A stretch of DNA of 64,000 bases, taken from Cladocopium goreaui (lineage: Eukaryota; Sar; Dinophyceae; Suessiales; Symbiodiniaceae). A program made the position numbers and the translations under genes. The stretch is taken from NCBI GenBank assembly GCA_947184155.2, contig CAMXCT020001694.1, positions 1 through 64,000 on the forward strand, read 5' to 3'. The notes below the pieces were generated by a model. The model saw only the letters and a program-made list of their open reading frames with translations, was not told the DNA's origin and ran no database searches. Shown piece by piece: positions 31,470-44,120 of this stretch (position 1 is its first letter; the number at the start of each line of letters is the position of its first letter).

Positions 31470-31690
31470 GCAGGTGTACCGACTCAGCCCGACTCCGGCA
31501 GGCGTCCCTGTGGAGTAGTTGGTAGGGCGACGTTCTTGACGTCGCGGACAGACTACCGGTGGCGGTTCGATTCCCCGCTGGTCCGCAGGTAAGCCTCAAG
31601 TGTGGTGACCAGGCGAAAGCCGATTGGCGCCGTCTAAAAAAAAACGACTCCGCCCGACTCCGGCAAGACTCCGCAGCTAAAGACATCAAA
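31470..31690 (+). ncRNA. tRNA-like sequence with pol III A and B boxes, possible SINE head
   Basis: A-box-like TGGAGTAGTTGG at 31511-31522 and a perfect B box GGTTCGATTCC at 31564-31574. A 5-bp stem CGACG/CGTCG (28-32 and 40-44 of 31500) holds a 7-base loop TTCTTGA, which would place CTT as anticodon. Acceptor and D stems do not pair well, so a functional tRNA is unlikely. CGACTCCGCCCGACTCCGGCA-like words flank it. A tRNA-derived SINE or decayed tRNA gene fits best. Confidence 0.5.
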
Positions 31691-31754
31691 CGAAACTGTG
31701 GTAAAACCGAAATTTTGCATCTCCAGCCTTCTTACAGAATCTGCCGGAGTCATG

Positions 31755-31912
31755 AAATCGATCTTCTGTATACCTTTCCAACCCCAAAAATAGGCATCAA
31801 ACAAATCGAAGAGTTCAGTGACATCATCTTGCGCATCTTGCGGTTTCTTGCGGAGTCGTCTGGAGTCACAAAGTTGGAACTCTTTCAACCCTTTCCCCAT
31901 TGTAAATAGGCT
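31755..31912 (+). repeat. Dispersed repeat, copy 3
   Basis: Direct copy of 31187-31358, about 570 bp downstream, with small indels (CCCCAAAAATAGGC against CCCCAAATGGGC). Confidence 0.85.
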
Positions 31913-32280
31913 CCTAACGCGGCAACTTTGCGCGTCGGGTTGTGTATCTCGCCGGAGTTCAGTATCATCCGGTTAAAGAATAATAGTATATATTTAAAAG
32001 CGGATGAATCCTTTGTTTACATTGGGGGAAGAGTTTCGATTTCATGACTCCGGCAACCCAACCGCAACTTCTCTTTGCAGGTGAAGTAAAAGAGGCTCGT
32101 CCAAAAGTTCGGATTGACGTGCTCGTTCATGTTCACTGGCTCGAATTCCTCGATTGTGTGTGTATTCCTGATCGCACTCCACTAAACGGTCTCATCTTCT
32201 CGATCTGGAAGAAATTCCCCATCTGATTGCATCTAGCAAGTCCCCAAGACATATCTTTCTAGCTATCTACCTGTCTGTTT
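31913..32280. other. Unassigned sequence
   Basis: Nothing recognised; it ends in a CTAT/CTCT microsatellite (32275-32305). Confidence 0.5.
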
Positions 32281-32309
32281 ATCTATCTATCTCTCTCTCT
32301 CTCTGTCTT

Positions 32310-33525
32310 GCTTTCATGTGTAATGTAGTGTAGTGCAATGTAGTGTAGTGTGGTGGAGTAGTGGAATGTAGTGTAGTGTAGTGTAGTGTAATGTAGCGTA
32401 GTATAATTTAATCTAGTGGAGCGTAGTGTAGTGTAGAGGAGTAGTTGGAGTTGTAGTTGTAGTGTAGTGGGGTGTAGTGTAGTGGAGTGTAGTGAAGTGT
32501 AGTGGAAGGTAGTGTAATGTGTAGTGTAGTGTAGTGTAGTGTAGTGTAATTTAGTGTAGTGTAGTGTAGTGTAGTGGAGTGTAGTGTAGTGTAATGTAGT
32601 GTAGTGTAGTGTAATGTAGTGAAGTGTAGTGGAAGGTAGCGTAGTGTAGTGTAGTGTAATGTAGTGTAGAGTAGTGTAATTTAGTGTAGTGGAGTATAGC
32701 GGAGTGTAGCGGAGTGTAGTTGTGTAGTTGTAGTTGTAGTTGTAGTTGTAGTGTAGTGGAGTGTAGTGTAGAGTAATGTAGTGAAGTGTAGTGGAAAGTA
32801 GTGTAGTGTAGTGTAATGTAGTGTAGTGGAGTGTAGTGTAATGTCGTGTAGTCTAGGGTAATGTAATTTAGTGTAGTGGAGTGTAGTGGGGTGTACTGGA
32901 GTGTAGTTGTGTAGTTGTAGTTGTAGTGTTGTGGAGTGTAGTGTAGTGTAGTGTAATGTAGTGTAGTGGAGTGTAGTGTAGTGTAATGTAGTGTAGTGTA
33001 ATGTACTTTAGTGTAGAGGAGTGTAGTGGAGTGTAGTTGTGGACTTGTAGTTTGTATTTGTAGTGTAGTGGAGTGTAGTGTAGTGTAATGTAGTGAAGTG
33101 TAGTGGAAGGTAAAGTAGTGTAGTGTAGTGTAATGTAGTGTACTGTAATGTAGTGTAGTGTAGTGGAGTGTAGTGGAATGTAGTTGTGTAGTTGTAGTTC
33201 TTGTTGTAGTTGTAGTGTAGTGGAGTGTAGTGTAGTGTAATGTCGTGAAGTGTAGTGGAAGGTAGTGTAGTGTAGTGTAGTGAAGTGTAGTGGAAGGTAG
33301 TGTAGTGTAGTGTAGTGTAGTGTAGTGTATTGTAGTGTAGTGTAGTGTAGTGTAATTTAGTGTAGTGTAGTGTAGTGGAGTGTAGTGTAGTGTAATGTAG
33401 TGTAGTGTAGTGTAATGTAGTGAAGTGTAGTGGAAGGTAGCGTAGTGTAGTGTAGTGTAGTGCAATGTAGTGTAGTGTAGTGGAGTGTAGCGTATTGTAA
33501 TGTAGTGTAGTGAAGCGAAGCGAAG
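32310..33525. repeat. TAGTG-type pentanucleotide satellite, about 1.2 kb
   Basis: The whole stretch is variants of GTAGTGTAGTGGAGTGTAGT. Short GTAGTTGTAGTTGTAG patches interrupt it near 32448, 32719, 32909, 33036 and 33184. It opens long minus-strand frames (repeated LHYTT) that are artefacts of the repeat. Confidence 0.95.
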
Positions 33526-33529
33526 CGAC

Positions 33530-33965
33530 ATCTGAACCTCCGAAAGTGGCGCGAACATGTGGTGTTTTATACATTTTGACTTCGAAATGTGCTTCGCGCC
33601 ACAACGGCGTGCAGTTTTTCGACATCTCAACTGCCAAATGTGGTCCGAACGTGGTGTGTTTTGTACATTTTGACTTGGAAATGTGCTTCGCGCCACAACG
33701 GCGTGCAATCTTTCATCTCTCATCTGGCCAGCTGGCTCTGCACCCGCTGCTTTAGCGAGCCTTTCGACCCCCCGGACTCCTAAATCATTTGAAAAACACA
33801 GTGTTTCGCGACTTTCCTACCTTTTCTCGCATCTGCATCTTCTGTCTTCTTACTCTTTCTCTTCTACTCTTCTTTCTTCTAATCTTGCTCTTCTCTCTGC
33901 CTCTTCCCTGCTCTGCTTTTCATCTATCCATATTGTCGGAAGTTTGACTTCTAAACTTCCTCCGA
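33530..33965 (+). repeat. Dinoflagellate dispersed repeat with internal 94-bp duplication
   Basis: Two copies of a unit with TACATTTTGACTT, GAAATGTGCTTCGCGCC and ACAACGGCGTGCA lie at about 33541-33635 and 33636-33715. A C/T-rich part and ATTGTCGGAAGTTTGACTTC follow. One frame reads LRATTACNLSSLIWPAGSAP, a phrase I remember as frequent in predicted proteins of Symbiodinium-type genomes. It is a repeat and not a protein gene. Confidence 0.75.
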
Positions 33966-33969
33966 TCAT

Positions 33970-36751
33970 GTTCCATGGGAGAGCCCCGAGCCTCTTGGAA
34001 GGACAGAGCAACATGGTGGCTTGCTCAAGGCCATGTATCGTCGCGTTGCTTCTGAGGTTGGCGCTAAGCCGCTATTGGCAGAGAACAGGTTGAGCAATGT
34101 CTCAACCAGGTCTTGATGGTGAAGAGAACGACAGCAGCAGAGTTGGATTTAGCCCTGCTCAATGGGTACGTGGCAGAGCATCCAGAAGTATGGCTTCAGT
34201 CATGTCTGAGGAACAGTTTGCAGAGCTTGGAGCGATTGAAGCTCGACATGAACCTCCAAGTATTTTTGCTTTACAGCACATGGCAAGAATTGAAGCTCAA
34301 AAGGCTTATGTACATCTTGAATGTTCAAGGCGTGTACAGCGTGCTCTTACAAAGAATGCTTCTGCTTTTCCAAGGGAATTTTCCATTGGTGATTTGGTCA
34401 CTTTCCGACGTGACAATCAAGAGGAGGTGCATCTTGGTCACCTACCTCGAGAGTGCTTGGCCATGAAGGGCCGAAGAACTTGTGGTTGTTGTGTGGCAAT
34501 GTTTTTGTGTTGGTTGCTTCACAGAATGTGAGGGTTGCAAGTCCACCTGGAGCTTTGGCCCAGTCAGTTCTCAATGGAGATTCAGTTTTACCAAACATTG
34601 TCAATGATGGTGGACAACAATCTTTCTTGGATGCAAGAAGAGTTGCAGCTGCAAGCGAGGACGGTATTGTGCCGTCTCCTTCTGTTTTGGATGATGCGTT
34701 GCCTATTCGGAATACCGCCAGTTCCTGAAGAAGGGCGATGGCTCCGTTTGGAGTATTCGACCCGGTATCTTTGATGGTGATGACAGCGATGGTGATGGTG
34801 GTGGAGATGAAGAACTTCTTCCAGATGCAGTTCCGAGCAGAAGAAGGACAGTCACAGTTGTTGCTTCTGACAGAAACGTCAGACCAAGAACGGAAGTGCC
34901 ACACCCGGAGTCCGAGAGAGGGACATCGTTGATGCCTTCACACAAAGTGTCTTCAGTGTCTGAAGAAGCAAGTGCATCAGCATCGGCAAGTGCACCTGCG
35001 TCGAGCGCGAATGCGCCGCGTTCTTGGCCCAGCATTCATCGAAATCGTCATGATCTACCTCAACAACTTCGTGATCACTTTGCTCGTGCACAAGCAGTAC
35101 AGGCAGAAGATCAAGGAGAAGCAAGAGCTATGTTTACAACTTTTCTCTCAACCGGTAAAAGGAGTAGATGAAGCACCCGGCAAGAAGGTGTTGAAAGTCA
35201 TTCACTTTGATTCTGCTCCGCCTGATGTGCAAGAAGGCTTGCGCGCTTCGCGTGCCAAGGAGTGGAACAAATTTGTTCAGTTCGCAGCAGTCCCGATTAC
35301 CGAAGACAATCTCCTGGTGGAGGGACACGTCGTGGTGCCCAGCAAGTGGGCACACACGGACAAAGCTGAACACAAGGAAGGGTCGCCTGACTATGCTCCA
35401 GTTTGGAAGAGCAGAGTTGTGTCACGCGGAAACTTTGAAACCACAGAGGGGTTGCGCAGCGATTCGCTTACGGCGGACATTGACTTTCATTTGTTGATAG
35501 CCTGATGGGCATCATGTCATGGAGTTCATTTGCATTCCGCTGATGTCACGAACGCCTACTTCAGGCTCGGCCGTTAATTGCTCAGCCCATGGGCGGGCTG
35601 GAAGGCGTTGACCCCGAAGCAATTCGCGTTCCCATTTATGGCTTGACAGACTCAGGCCGAGGTTTCTGGTTACAGTTGGATGATGACGCTCGTGGTACTG
35701 GTTTCTGTCAGTCACATTTACCCAGCGTTGGGATTGCGTTGCAGTCATGGCTTCACATGTGGATGATTTGCTTTATTCATACCTACCCGAAGGGGAGGAT
35801 ACAGTGAAGAATTTACTCTCGAAATTCGATCTTGGATCAACTGAAATGGACAACTTCAGGTCTCAGGTATTGCGGGAATAAGCAGTTTGGCCGAGATCCC
35901 GATGGGACGATCACAATCGATGTGTGCGACAACACCCGAAGGGTGAGAGGCACAACAATCGACGCAACACGTCGAAGCACAGACCCACTTTCACCAGGTG
36001 AAATGACGACCCCCAAGTCCATTACCGGATCCTTGCCATGGGTCGCACGGAAAGGAGCGACAGTCGGAACACTGGTGGACGCAAATCGGTGCGTGGAGCT
36101 TGCACATAGAGGCTTCACCAAGGTACGGCTGAGGTACCCAATGAATCATCTGCGATGGGATGAAATCGCCCTCCTGACGGTAACCGACGCCAGCTTTTCC
36201 AACGAGATAATTGCCGTTCACAACAGGGTCGATTCCACTTTGTCATCGACATCAACGAGGCGAAGAACCCACGGAACACCAAGTATCGGGTTCTGCCAGC
36301 GTCTTTTGTTCGTCGGGTGTGCAGATCTACGTTGCAGGCGGAAACCTACGCACTACAACATGGTCTCGAAGCTGGTGACAGGAGTGATCGCTGAGCTGAA
36401 GGGACAAATACGGAGCCGACAGCAATGGAGGATGATTCGAGGATGTGCGTTGATGTGCATTCCACACCTCGCTTTTACAGACTGTCGAAGTCTTGCAGAC
36501 CACCTTGCGGCCGAAATTCTGGCTCGCGTGCAGGACAACCGGCTTGGCATCGAATTGATGGCCATCAGCGACGATGTATGGCGTGACGGTCAGAAAACTT
36601 GGAATTCTATGAAGAATGGTGGGGACTGTCTTGAATGGATTTCTGCGGCTACGATGATATCAGACTGCCCCACGATTATGAAACCGGACTTCATATTGAA
36701 AGTCTTGAAAGAGAACGTTTACCGAGTACAGAAGCAAAAACCCAAACGCTA
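33970..36751 (+). pseudogene. Decayed Copia element E3: integrase end, reverse transcriptase, RNase H
   Basis: The relic begins inside integrase (EPLGRTEQHGGLLKAMYRRV, with the catalytic Glu) and continues in another frame as GFSPAQWVRGRASRS and FPREFSIGDLVTFRRDN (34097-34430). Reverse transcriptase runs 35180-35830 over at least three frames: WNKFVQFAAVPITEDNLLVE, YGLTDSGRGFW, and SHVDDLL near 35756. RNase H runs 35850-36750, with TVTDASFSNE, TLQAETYALQHG and TDCRSLADHL. Many frameshifts and small deletions make it inactive. No LTRs are seen. Confidence 0.88.
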
Positions 36752-39700
36752 GACTAGGACCCTAAGGCTGATTAGTTCAGCATTTCACTTGGACACAGTG
36801 GATTTCTCCTGTACAGCTACATGTCACCCGTAGAACAGGTTGAGTGTCAATCTGACTTCACATTGCACGCATTTGAACACCGGGTTGACATGTACATGCT
36901 GTGGCCATTTGCCCTTACGCTAAAAAGTGCGGGCTGCTGACGATTCCGTACCAAATCCACATTCGTGAACGTGCTGGGAAATTGACATCAAAGCGCACAT
37001 CCACAATTTGTGGCACTTCTCGATTTATCAGGTCAAACATCTCACAAAAAATGCAGAGTTCCAGATACTCATATTCGACTCTGTTGTTCCATCTTGATAA
37101 AGTCTGTGATGTGGGCGCATCAGCCTTGGGTGTTTGCAAATGAGACCGCATTTCGGCCAGATAATGGTGGGTACATGCCTTTTTCAAATTTTTAGTGAAA
37201 ACAAACACTGGGCTTTTGTTTTGTCAACTCGAAAATTCAAGCTCAGGATGGTTTATACAGAACCCTATGGATCGAATGTGAAATTACTATTATTACGGTA
37301 TGTTTTGGTTGTGCATTTTTTTGAAGCGTTGCGGTGGTGGACATGATGGTGGCTGATTTGTCTGGAACCTTCAATCAATGATTGCAGGTTTATGCTCTTT
37401 GTCGTTACACGTATATAAATTGTTGGCATTGGCAGTTTGCAGATGCAAAGGCGTTGGCAACTCAACCATTGCAGTTCTTGAATGTCGCACGCGCACACGT
37501 ACCATATATTGTTGTTCCATAGTGCTGTTCATTTTAATTTTATTTCATGTTTTTTCAACTCATGCTCTGTCGATGCTATTCCACGCTATTTATTTCCACT
37601 ATGCTAAGAACATTGGGAACGAGAAACTATTTTGATTGTGGGCGTCCCCCAATTGCTCAGAATGTTTCAGAATTACATGTAGCATTGGCATTGCTGTCAA
37701 AATCGGTCAACACAGGTGCCGTGAAGAATGCTAGCAAACCCAGCACCAAATTCAATGTATTTGTATTCGAGACGGTGGTTTCACGGCATACCCTCAATGA
37801 TTTGACTAGTTGGGTGTTCTTCACACAAGCCTTTACAGCCTTGTTGCGAACCAGTTGGGTTCGAAACACCAACACCTCGCACCGTCCCATATATTGAGCC
37901 AAATTATTTGACACACATGTTAAACAAAACATGTGTACTTGCACGCTATGCGGCGCATCGGACTTCTGACCCTGCGATACAACTTCTGAATTACAAGCAT
38001 CGTTTTCGTTGGATGTTCATATAATGTTCAGAACCAATTTCATTCGTGGCAGAAAAAATGTATTTGCTAACAACACACTATACACCTAAAGAGGTCCTTT
38101 GCGGTATAGGCACGATTAAAGTGAGATCTTGAAAAAACAACAACAACTTGCCAGTTGCCCTTTACATGGTACTATGTGGCGAATGTTTGATGTTTGATGT
38201 TTGATGTATATATCCAAGAAAAAAACTGGTTAAGTCATTGACGGCTCAAACCAACACGCCGTGTCACATCGTTCAATTTTCTAATGTGTAAAACAGAAAA
38301 CCGATTGCAACAACACCCCAAACATCAAAATTTCATGCCAAAACCCACGTCAGCAAAGTTTTGTGGAAAGGCTGCGTGTTTGCGATTGGTCTGAAATCAC
38401 TGGTCGGTTTGAACTGCACAATTTTCCTGGCAACATTCGGGAAGGTTCGCATCTTCATGTGGAAAAAAACTTTGAATGCGGGCAAGAGCTGCTTTAAACT
38501 TGAAAGACATCCAAATTCCAGACATTCCAGATGAACACATACCGACAAAGGAGGCGAACTTTGTGGGGTGTTATTTCTGTTATGTTGTGTTTCTGAGGTC
38601 TGTGACTGTGTGAAACAAACCAACTTGAACTCAGCAAGGTCGTCCAGGCGATGAATCTTGCAAAAAAAATGGATCATGGTTGCCGATTAGTTGCCTTATG
38701 TTGACTTGAATTTGTGGCGTTGAAGGTCGCTGGTTTTTCAAAAACAATCAAGGATGCATCAGACACATGTTTCACCAAACGGTTTCCTGCCCAGACTCGC
38801 AGCGCTCAAATTGCGTCAATGAAAGTATGTTTCTTTTTGTTTCGATAGTGTGATAGCCACTGTTTTGCTTGTGGAAATCACAATTCAACCGCTGGAATTG
38901 GGTCGTTTGAGCACGTCAGCCCACGAGCAAACCGTTTCGACACAAACCAATATAGTTGGAGGGACTTCTGCAAACGGGATGGCTGCAAAACTTTGGAATG
39001 GAAAAAACGTTTGACTGTGTAATTATATGGTTGTTTTTCCTACTTTTGATATTGATCTTTCGGTACACCTGGACCACAGTGTCATCATTGAACAGCGCGA
39101 AAGGCGCGATGTTGAGAATTGGAACACGAAAGAGAGATGCCAGACATGTTCGGGTCTGAAAGATTGTGAAAAAGGGACACGGGTATTTCAAGATTCAAGT
39201 CAATGGTGTCGGACCAAAGGCTGTGGCAACAGATCCAAGTCCAAATAAAACCATGGGTTTGCTTCGGAACCATACTGTGATGGATCGCCGGATGTCTCGA
39301 CATACATTCGGCGAGATATGTACCACCCCCCAAATTGCAATCTTAAACAAAAAAACAACACTGCTACCACGTGTTTCGGGAATCTAGTGCTTGTAAAGTC
39401 AATTGATACTGATCAGTCGGGAACGATGAACCACGACAACGATTCGCGCTTAGATACGCGAATTTCAAACGCAAGTGTTTCATTGACAAAGTAATCCGAG
39501 TAAAACTTCTGATGTTCGCAAAAAATGTTTGTGAACCAACCGGTGCAACAGCGTGGCAAAACGGTTGTTTTTTTTGGAACACAACTATCCTTGTACCAAA
39601 AAGGTCTCCTAAAACAGTTTGACGGGATGTTTTTTCAACATTTCAAGACAATAACAAACGTAAACACAAAACAAATTTCAACAACAAGTCAGACAAAACA

Positions 39701-41780
39701 CATCTTTTGTTTTTTTTGGATTCGTCTTGTTATATGTTTTCTGTACACGTTTTAATGCATAGCACATATATACATATACGTATACCTGTGTATGTTTTTG
39801 CCTTTCCTTTTTTCCATGTATATATATAATTGTATCTATTTGTTTTGAAATTATTTCGTTGTTTGATCAATTTGTTTTTTGATATTTTTATCCCAATGTT
39901 TCTTACCAGTGGATTTGTTTTTTGATTCATTTTCCAAAAACACATGGAATTTGGCAATTCAGAGTAAAATTGCGACACTTAAACCAACAAACCGATTGTT
40001 TTGCGACGCCATCGTTACTGACGTCGCGTTTTTTTGACCTGTAACATTTCAAATCGTCAATGGTTTGTGGCACCATTTGCCAGAGGCTGTGGCAATTGTT
40101 GCTTCTGCGACTGGTAGATCCAACTCCACAAGTCCCCATTCAAAAGAGTTGTTTTTGGATCTTTTGTATTGATTTGCTTGGGAAAAAAATACACAAATCT
40201 TAGCACTTCTCCAAGGTCCGGGTTCGTGCTTCCAGGGCCTGAACATGACGCAGCATACAGTGATGTCATGGCAATAAATAGCAGGCAATGACGTGTTGCC
40301 CCACCCTATTCCACCCCACCACCCCACTCCAGTATGTGTATCAAGGGCAGGAACATGACATAGCCTACAATGACGTCGTGGCATGAAGAGCGTACAATGA
40401 CGTTTCCCAACCCCGCTGCCACCTTATCCCACCCCTCTACTCCACCTTACCCTACTTTACCCTACTTTACCCCACTTTATGCTGCCTCCCTACCCCACCC
40501 CACCCCACGCCACGCCACCCTACCCCACCCCAGATGTAAAAACACACAATGTATAAAAAAATTGCGTTTTCCTTTACGTTGGTGGTAGCAAAAAGAACCC
40601 GTTGCGAGGCTGCAGTTCGTCAGTGCCACCCAAGTTGGTTTGTCGGTGGAGTGTTTTTTTTTGGGTCCCCGTTGTCAATGCCTGCGCTTCTTACCAGTGT
40701 TCTGTTTCTTTTCATCGTCTATAATTATAGTGTTGCACCGTTTTTTTTTAAAGTGTGTGTCCGCGCGCATTGCTCCCATTGGGAAAAAACAAATTCCCGT
40801 TTAAAAAACGTAAATCCATGAAACAAGGCAACCCATCCATCCAATCCAAATTTGCATGTCCAATGTGAAAATTCAATTTTCGCATTGCTAACTGCATAAC
40901 ATTTCAAAACCGTATGAAACAGCCGTGGGCTTAACACGCATCCTTGTCGCACATTTGCGCCCACAATCTCCCAATATTTCGCCAGATTGGTTTTGATGTG
41001 AAAAAAATAATGTGCAGCATGCCTTGGTGTGGTGTTTATTAGCCTCTCATGCGATCTTGATTTGATTAAAAAAATGGTCAAGACAGTGGGATCTGCTCGA
41101 AAAAAAATGTTTTCGCTTTCGCCTGTCCGAGTCACAAATATGACTTCGGTCCCTTCATGACACGGGAAATGTAACAAAAAAACGCGAATGACAAAGTCAG
41201 ATTTGCGTTCATTTTTTTAAAAAATATATTCTTCTATTTGTTTTTTAAATTTCAATTTTCCTGTTTCTTTGTTTTTTTGTTTCTCCGTTTTTTGTTGTTT
41301 TTGTTTTTCTGCTTTCCTTGTTTGTGTTTTTATGTTGTTTTGTTTCTCTGCTTCTGCGCTGTTATGCTTCTCCGTTTTGTTTTTTCTCCCCTATTTGTCC
41401 ATATTTCTCTGTTTCTTTCCTTTTTTTTTGGTTTTTCAGTTTCTTCACTGTTCTGCTTCTCCAGTGTTTGCTGGGTTTACCTTTTTCAAATGCAAATCAG
41501 TTCGAAGATGGACAGTTTAGATACACCATAAACCAACCCTGGATAAACCCACCGCCAACCACAAAAAAAAATGAGTAACAACCGGCAAAAAATACACACT
41601 TTAAATTTATCCCAAACAGACCGTACACCAATCCGAATAAACCCAAATTAAGATCACCAAAAAAACAAAAACAACCTGAAGTAACTCCAAACAAATCCAA
41701 ACTCTGAAACTTCGCGTGCCAGCGGAGCTTTGATCGGGTAGCTTTGACAGGCTCCAGGGACCGCATTTGAGGCCATCAGC
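36752..41780. other. Gene-poor region
   Basis: Five kilobases with no ORF, domain or splice pattern that I can support. It includes a C-rich CCCCACCC/TTTACCC stretch (40290-40535), a T-rich stretch (41215-41490) and A/T-rich patches (39740-39850). The reading frames in it are low-complexity. Small exons or non-coding RNAs cannot be excluded by eye. Confidence 0.5.
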
Positions 41781-41859
41781 GGGTAGTATCGCTCTCTAAG
41801 CGAGTAGCCCTGCCATCAGGCTCCGAAGCGGGGCCTTTCGCCATCAACCGACACGTCTC

Positions 41860-43340
41860 GTGACAACAGTTGGTGGAACAACCCTTCCAGTGGCGGACAT
41901 CCGCCTGGAATAGATCAAAGAGAGCGTGGTCATCGACTGATTGGACCACGAGCACCTGGACTGACTGGCGACCGGCGCCAGCACCCCTCCAGCGAGCGGC
42001 AGCCACAGCCCTGCTCCAAAGCCAAAACCACCAACGATGGACTGCAGGCGGCACCAAGGATTTTGAACGCCCCTGACACATTTAGCGGTGATGATGTCAT
42101 GCAATGTCACCAATGGAAGCATCAGTTTACAAGTTGGCTTTGTTTTGGGGACAACCCGTACAGTGAGATCTGGACTCTTTTGGAAATGAAAGAAGAGGCA
42201 CCTCAGTGGTCTACATACAACGCTGATGAGCGCTTGATGTCTCAGAAACTTTACGGAGTGCTCACATCATATCTGCGTGGAAGATGTGCGAACATGGTGA
42301 GGTCAGAAGCTACCCCAAAGGATGGCTTCAAACTGTGGCATTTACTGAACCAGGAGTTCATGCCGAGCACACGTCAACGGAGTTTGGTTTTAGCTCAGGC
42401 ACTTGGGTCCTTCCCACGCTTCAGCAAAGATCGTTCTGCTCTGGAGTCACGACTGGGCTATGAGCAGCTGGTTTGGAGTATGAACAGGTGGAAGCACCTA
42501 TCCACAGGAGCTCACGGCAGCAATTCTCATCAAATGTTGCCAACCACGTCCACGTGAACAGATCCAACTTTCCATCATTGATGCAACTACCTATGCAGAC
42601 GTCAGGGAGGAAATCACTTCATATGAACGGGATTTCAAGAGCTTCGTCAAATTTTGAAACATGTGAATGACGCACCCAAATATGTTGCCAACTCTGGTGA
42701 TGGACCTACTCCAATGGAGGTTGACAGAGTGGAGAAGGGTAAAGGCAAGAACAAGCACAAAGGCAAAGGCCGTGGCCCTTCTGGCAATGAATGGGTGAAT
42801 GCATGGATGTATGGACGTGGGTGAGGCCGAGGACGCACCAACAAAGGTAAAGGAAAGGGGAATTCAAAAGGCAAGAACAAAGGTAAGAAGGGCAATCAAA
42901 AGGGACAAATGCAAAAGGAAAGAAAAGCAATGGCCGTGGAAATGTTCCCTATGGGCAGTGTTCCAACTGTTATGAGTTTGGGCATTGGAGCCGAGAGTGT
43001 CCCAACATGGTGAATCAAATTGGGAAGAACGAGCCTGTTGCACCCAACCAAGCAACATCCTCAACAGCTCCTGCAGTAAAAACTTCCAGCACGGCTACAG
43101 TTCGAAGGGTTTGCCAATTTGGAGGTCCTGTTCCTTCCTCAGGCCCATCTTCACCAATTTCTCCCGTTTCTTTCAGTGGTTCTGAAGTGCGCATGGTCTT
43201 TTTTCACGATCTTGCACATGAGTGGACACAGGTATCCAACAATGATGCTGATCAAAAATGGGTTATTTCTTATTTTGGACAGTGGTTCAGATGTTAGCCT
43301 TCTTCCTGAAAGTATCAGGCCGACAACAGTTCCAGTGAGA
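41860..43340 (+). pseudogene. gag: E4 gag, zinc knuckle and protease
   Basis: Copia element E4 begins near 41860. Gag is readable from about 42040 (NAPDTFSGDDVMQCHQWKHQF) to 42500 in one frame, then shifts. A Lys/Gly-rich stretch (42730-42930) precedes one CCHC knuckle, CSNCYEFGHWSREC, at about 42964-43005. The protease site ILDSGSDVSLLPE lies near 43275. Frameshifts separate these parts. No LTR or primer-binding site could be identified upstream. Confidence 0.85.
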
Positions 43341-44120
43341 TGTTAGGGAAACAACTGCAGATGGAACGCCATTTCTCAAGACTTTGATTAAAAATTTCAT
43401 TGGCCCTGGACAGGTTTGGCTTTTCTGGCCATACAGAACGGCCGTTATCAGAAAATTCGAAGAGGTCAGACTTTGGACTGTGGCTGAATTTACTCGCATT
43501 TTCCCAGAAATGCGCAATCCTTGTTGGATGATTGAGAAATTTCTTTTGACGATCGGGTTTGAAGATGAGCGTGAATCTTTGACCTTGCTGGGTGTCGAAC
43601 CTCAGACACTGCTGGATTTAGGGCTGGTCGTTGTGGATGAATCAGGCGATGTGGTGTTTGGACAGGAGGAAGTGGAAGTGACAGGTTTGCGTGAGGAACC
43701 TCCTGCAGCAGCAGCTTCCAGCGGTCCCCTGGTCCCTGCAGTTCTCCCACTCGAAAATGGTGGACAACTACCTGATGCGTGTGAGGTTGAAACTGGTGAG
43801 GAGTTTCAATTTCTGTGCCAGAAATTGTGGGGGAATTCAATGTGGACACATTGACAGTTCATGATGGTTTGGTGGTGACAGCACGTTCGACTGTCAAGTT
43901 GTTGCGTGATGTTTGCAGGTGGTATGGAGTGTTTCAAGCTGGATCGAAAGGCCGCATGTTCGAACGATGCAAAGCAGCTCATGAGACAGCACTTGAAAGA
44001 AGTTTGATCGAGGCTGCTCATGACCGAGGCTGCTCAAGACCAATACAGGTCATTGCAACATGATGCTGGTCCAGTTTCGGTACCGCCTCAACCCAGTGAC
44101 AGAGACAGGAACCTACATGA

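Noticed and set aside
31511..31590. Functional tRNA-Lys (CTT) gene
   Set aside because: The anticodon arm fits, but the acceptor and D stems do not pair and the variable region is too long.
32310..33525. Repeat array considered as a CRISPR-like array
   Set aside because: Units are 5 bp with no unique spacers, and the genome is eukaryotic.
32551..33723. Minus-strand frame of 390 codons made of LHYTT repeats
   Set aside because: It is the translation of the TAGTG satellite and has no other support.
41215..41580. Phe/Leu-rich frames resembling membrane proteins
   Set aside because: They arise from a T-rich low-complexity tract in three overlapping frames.
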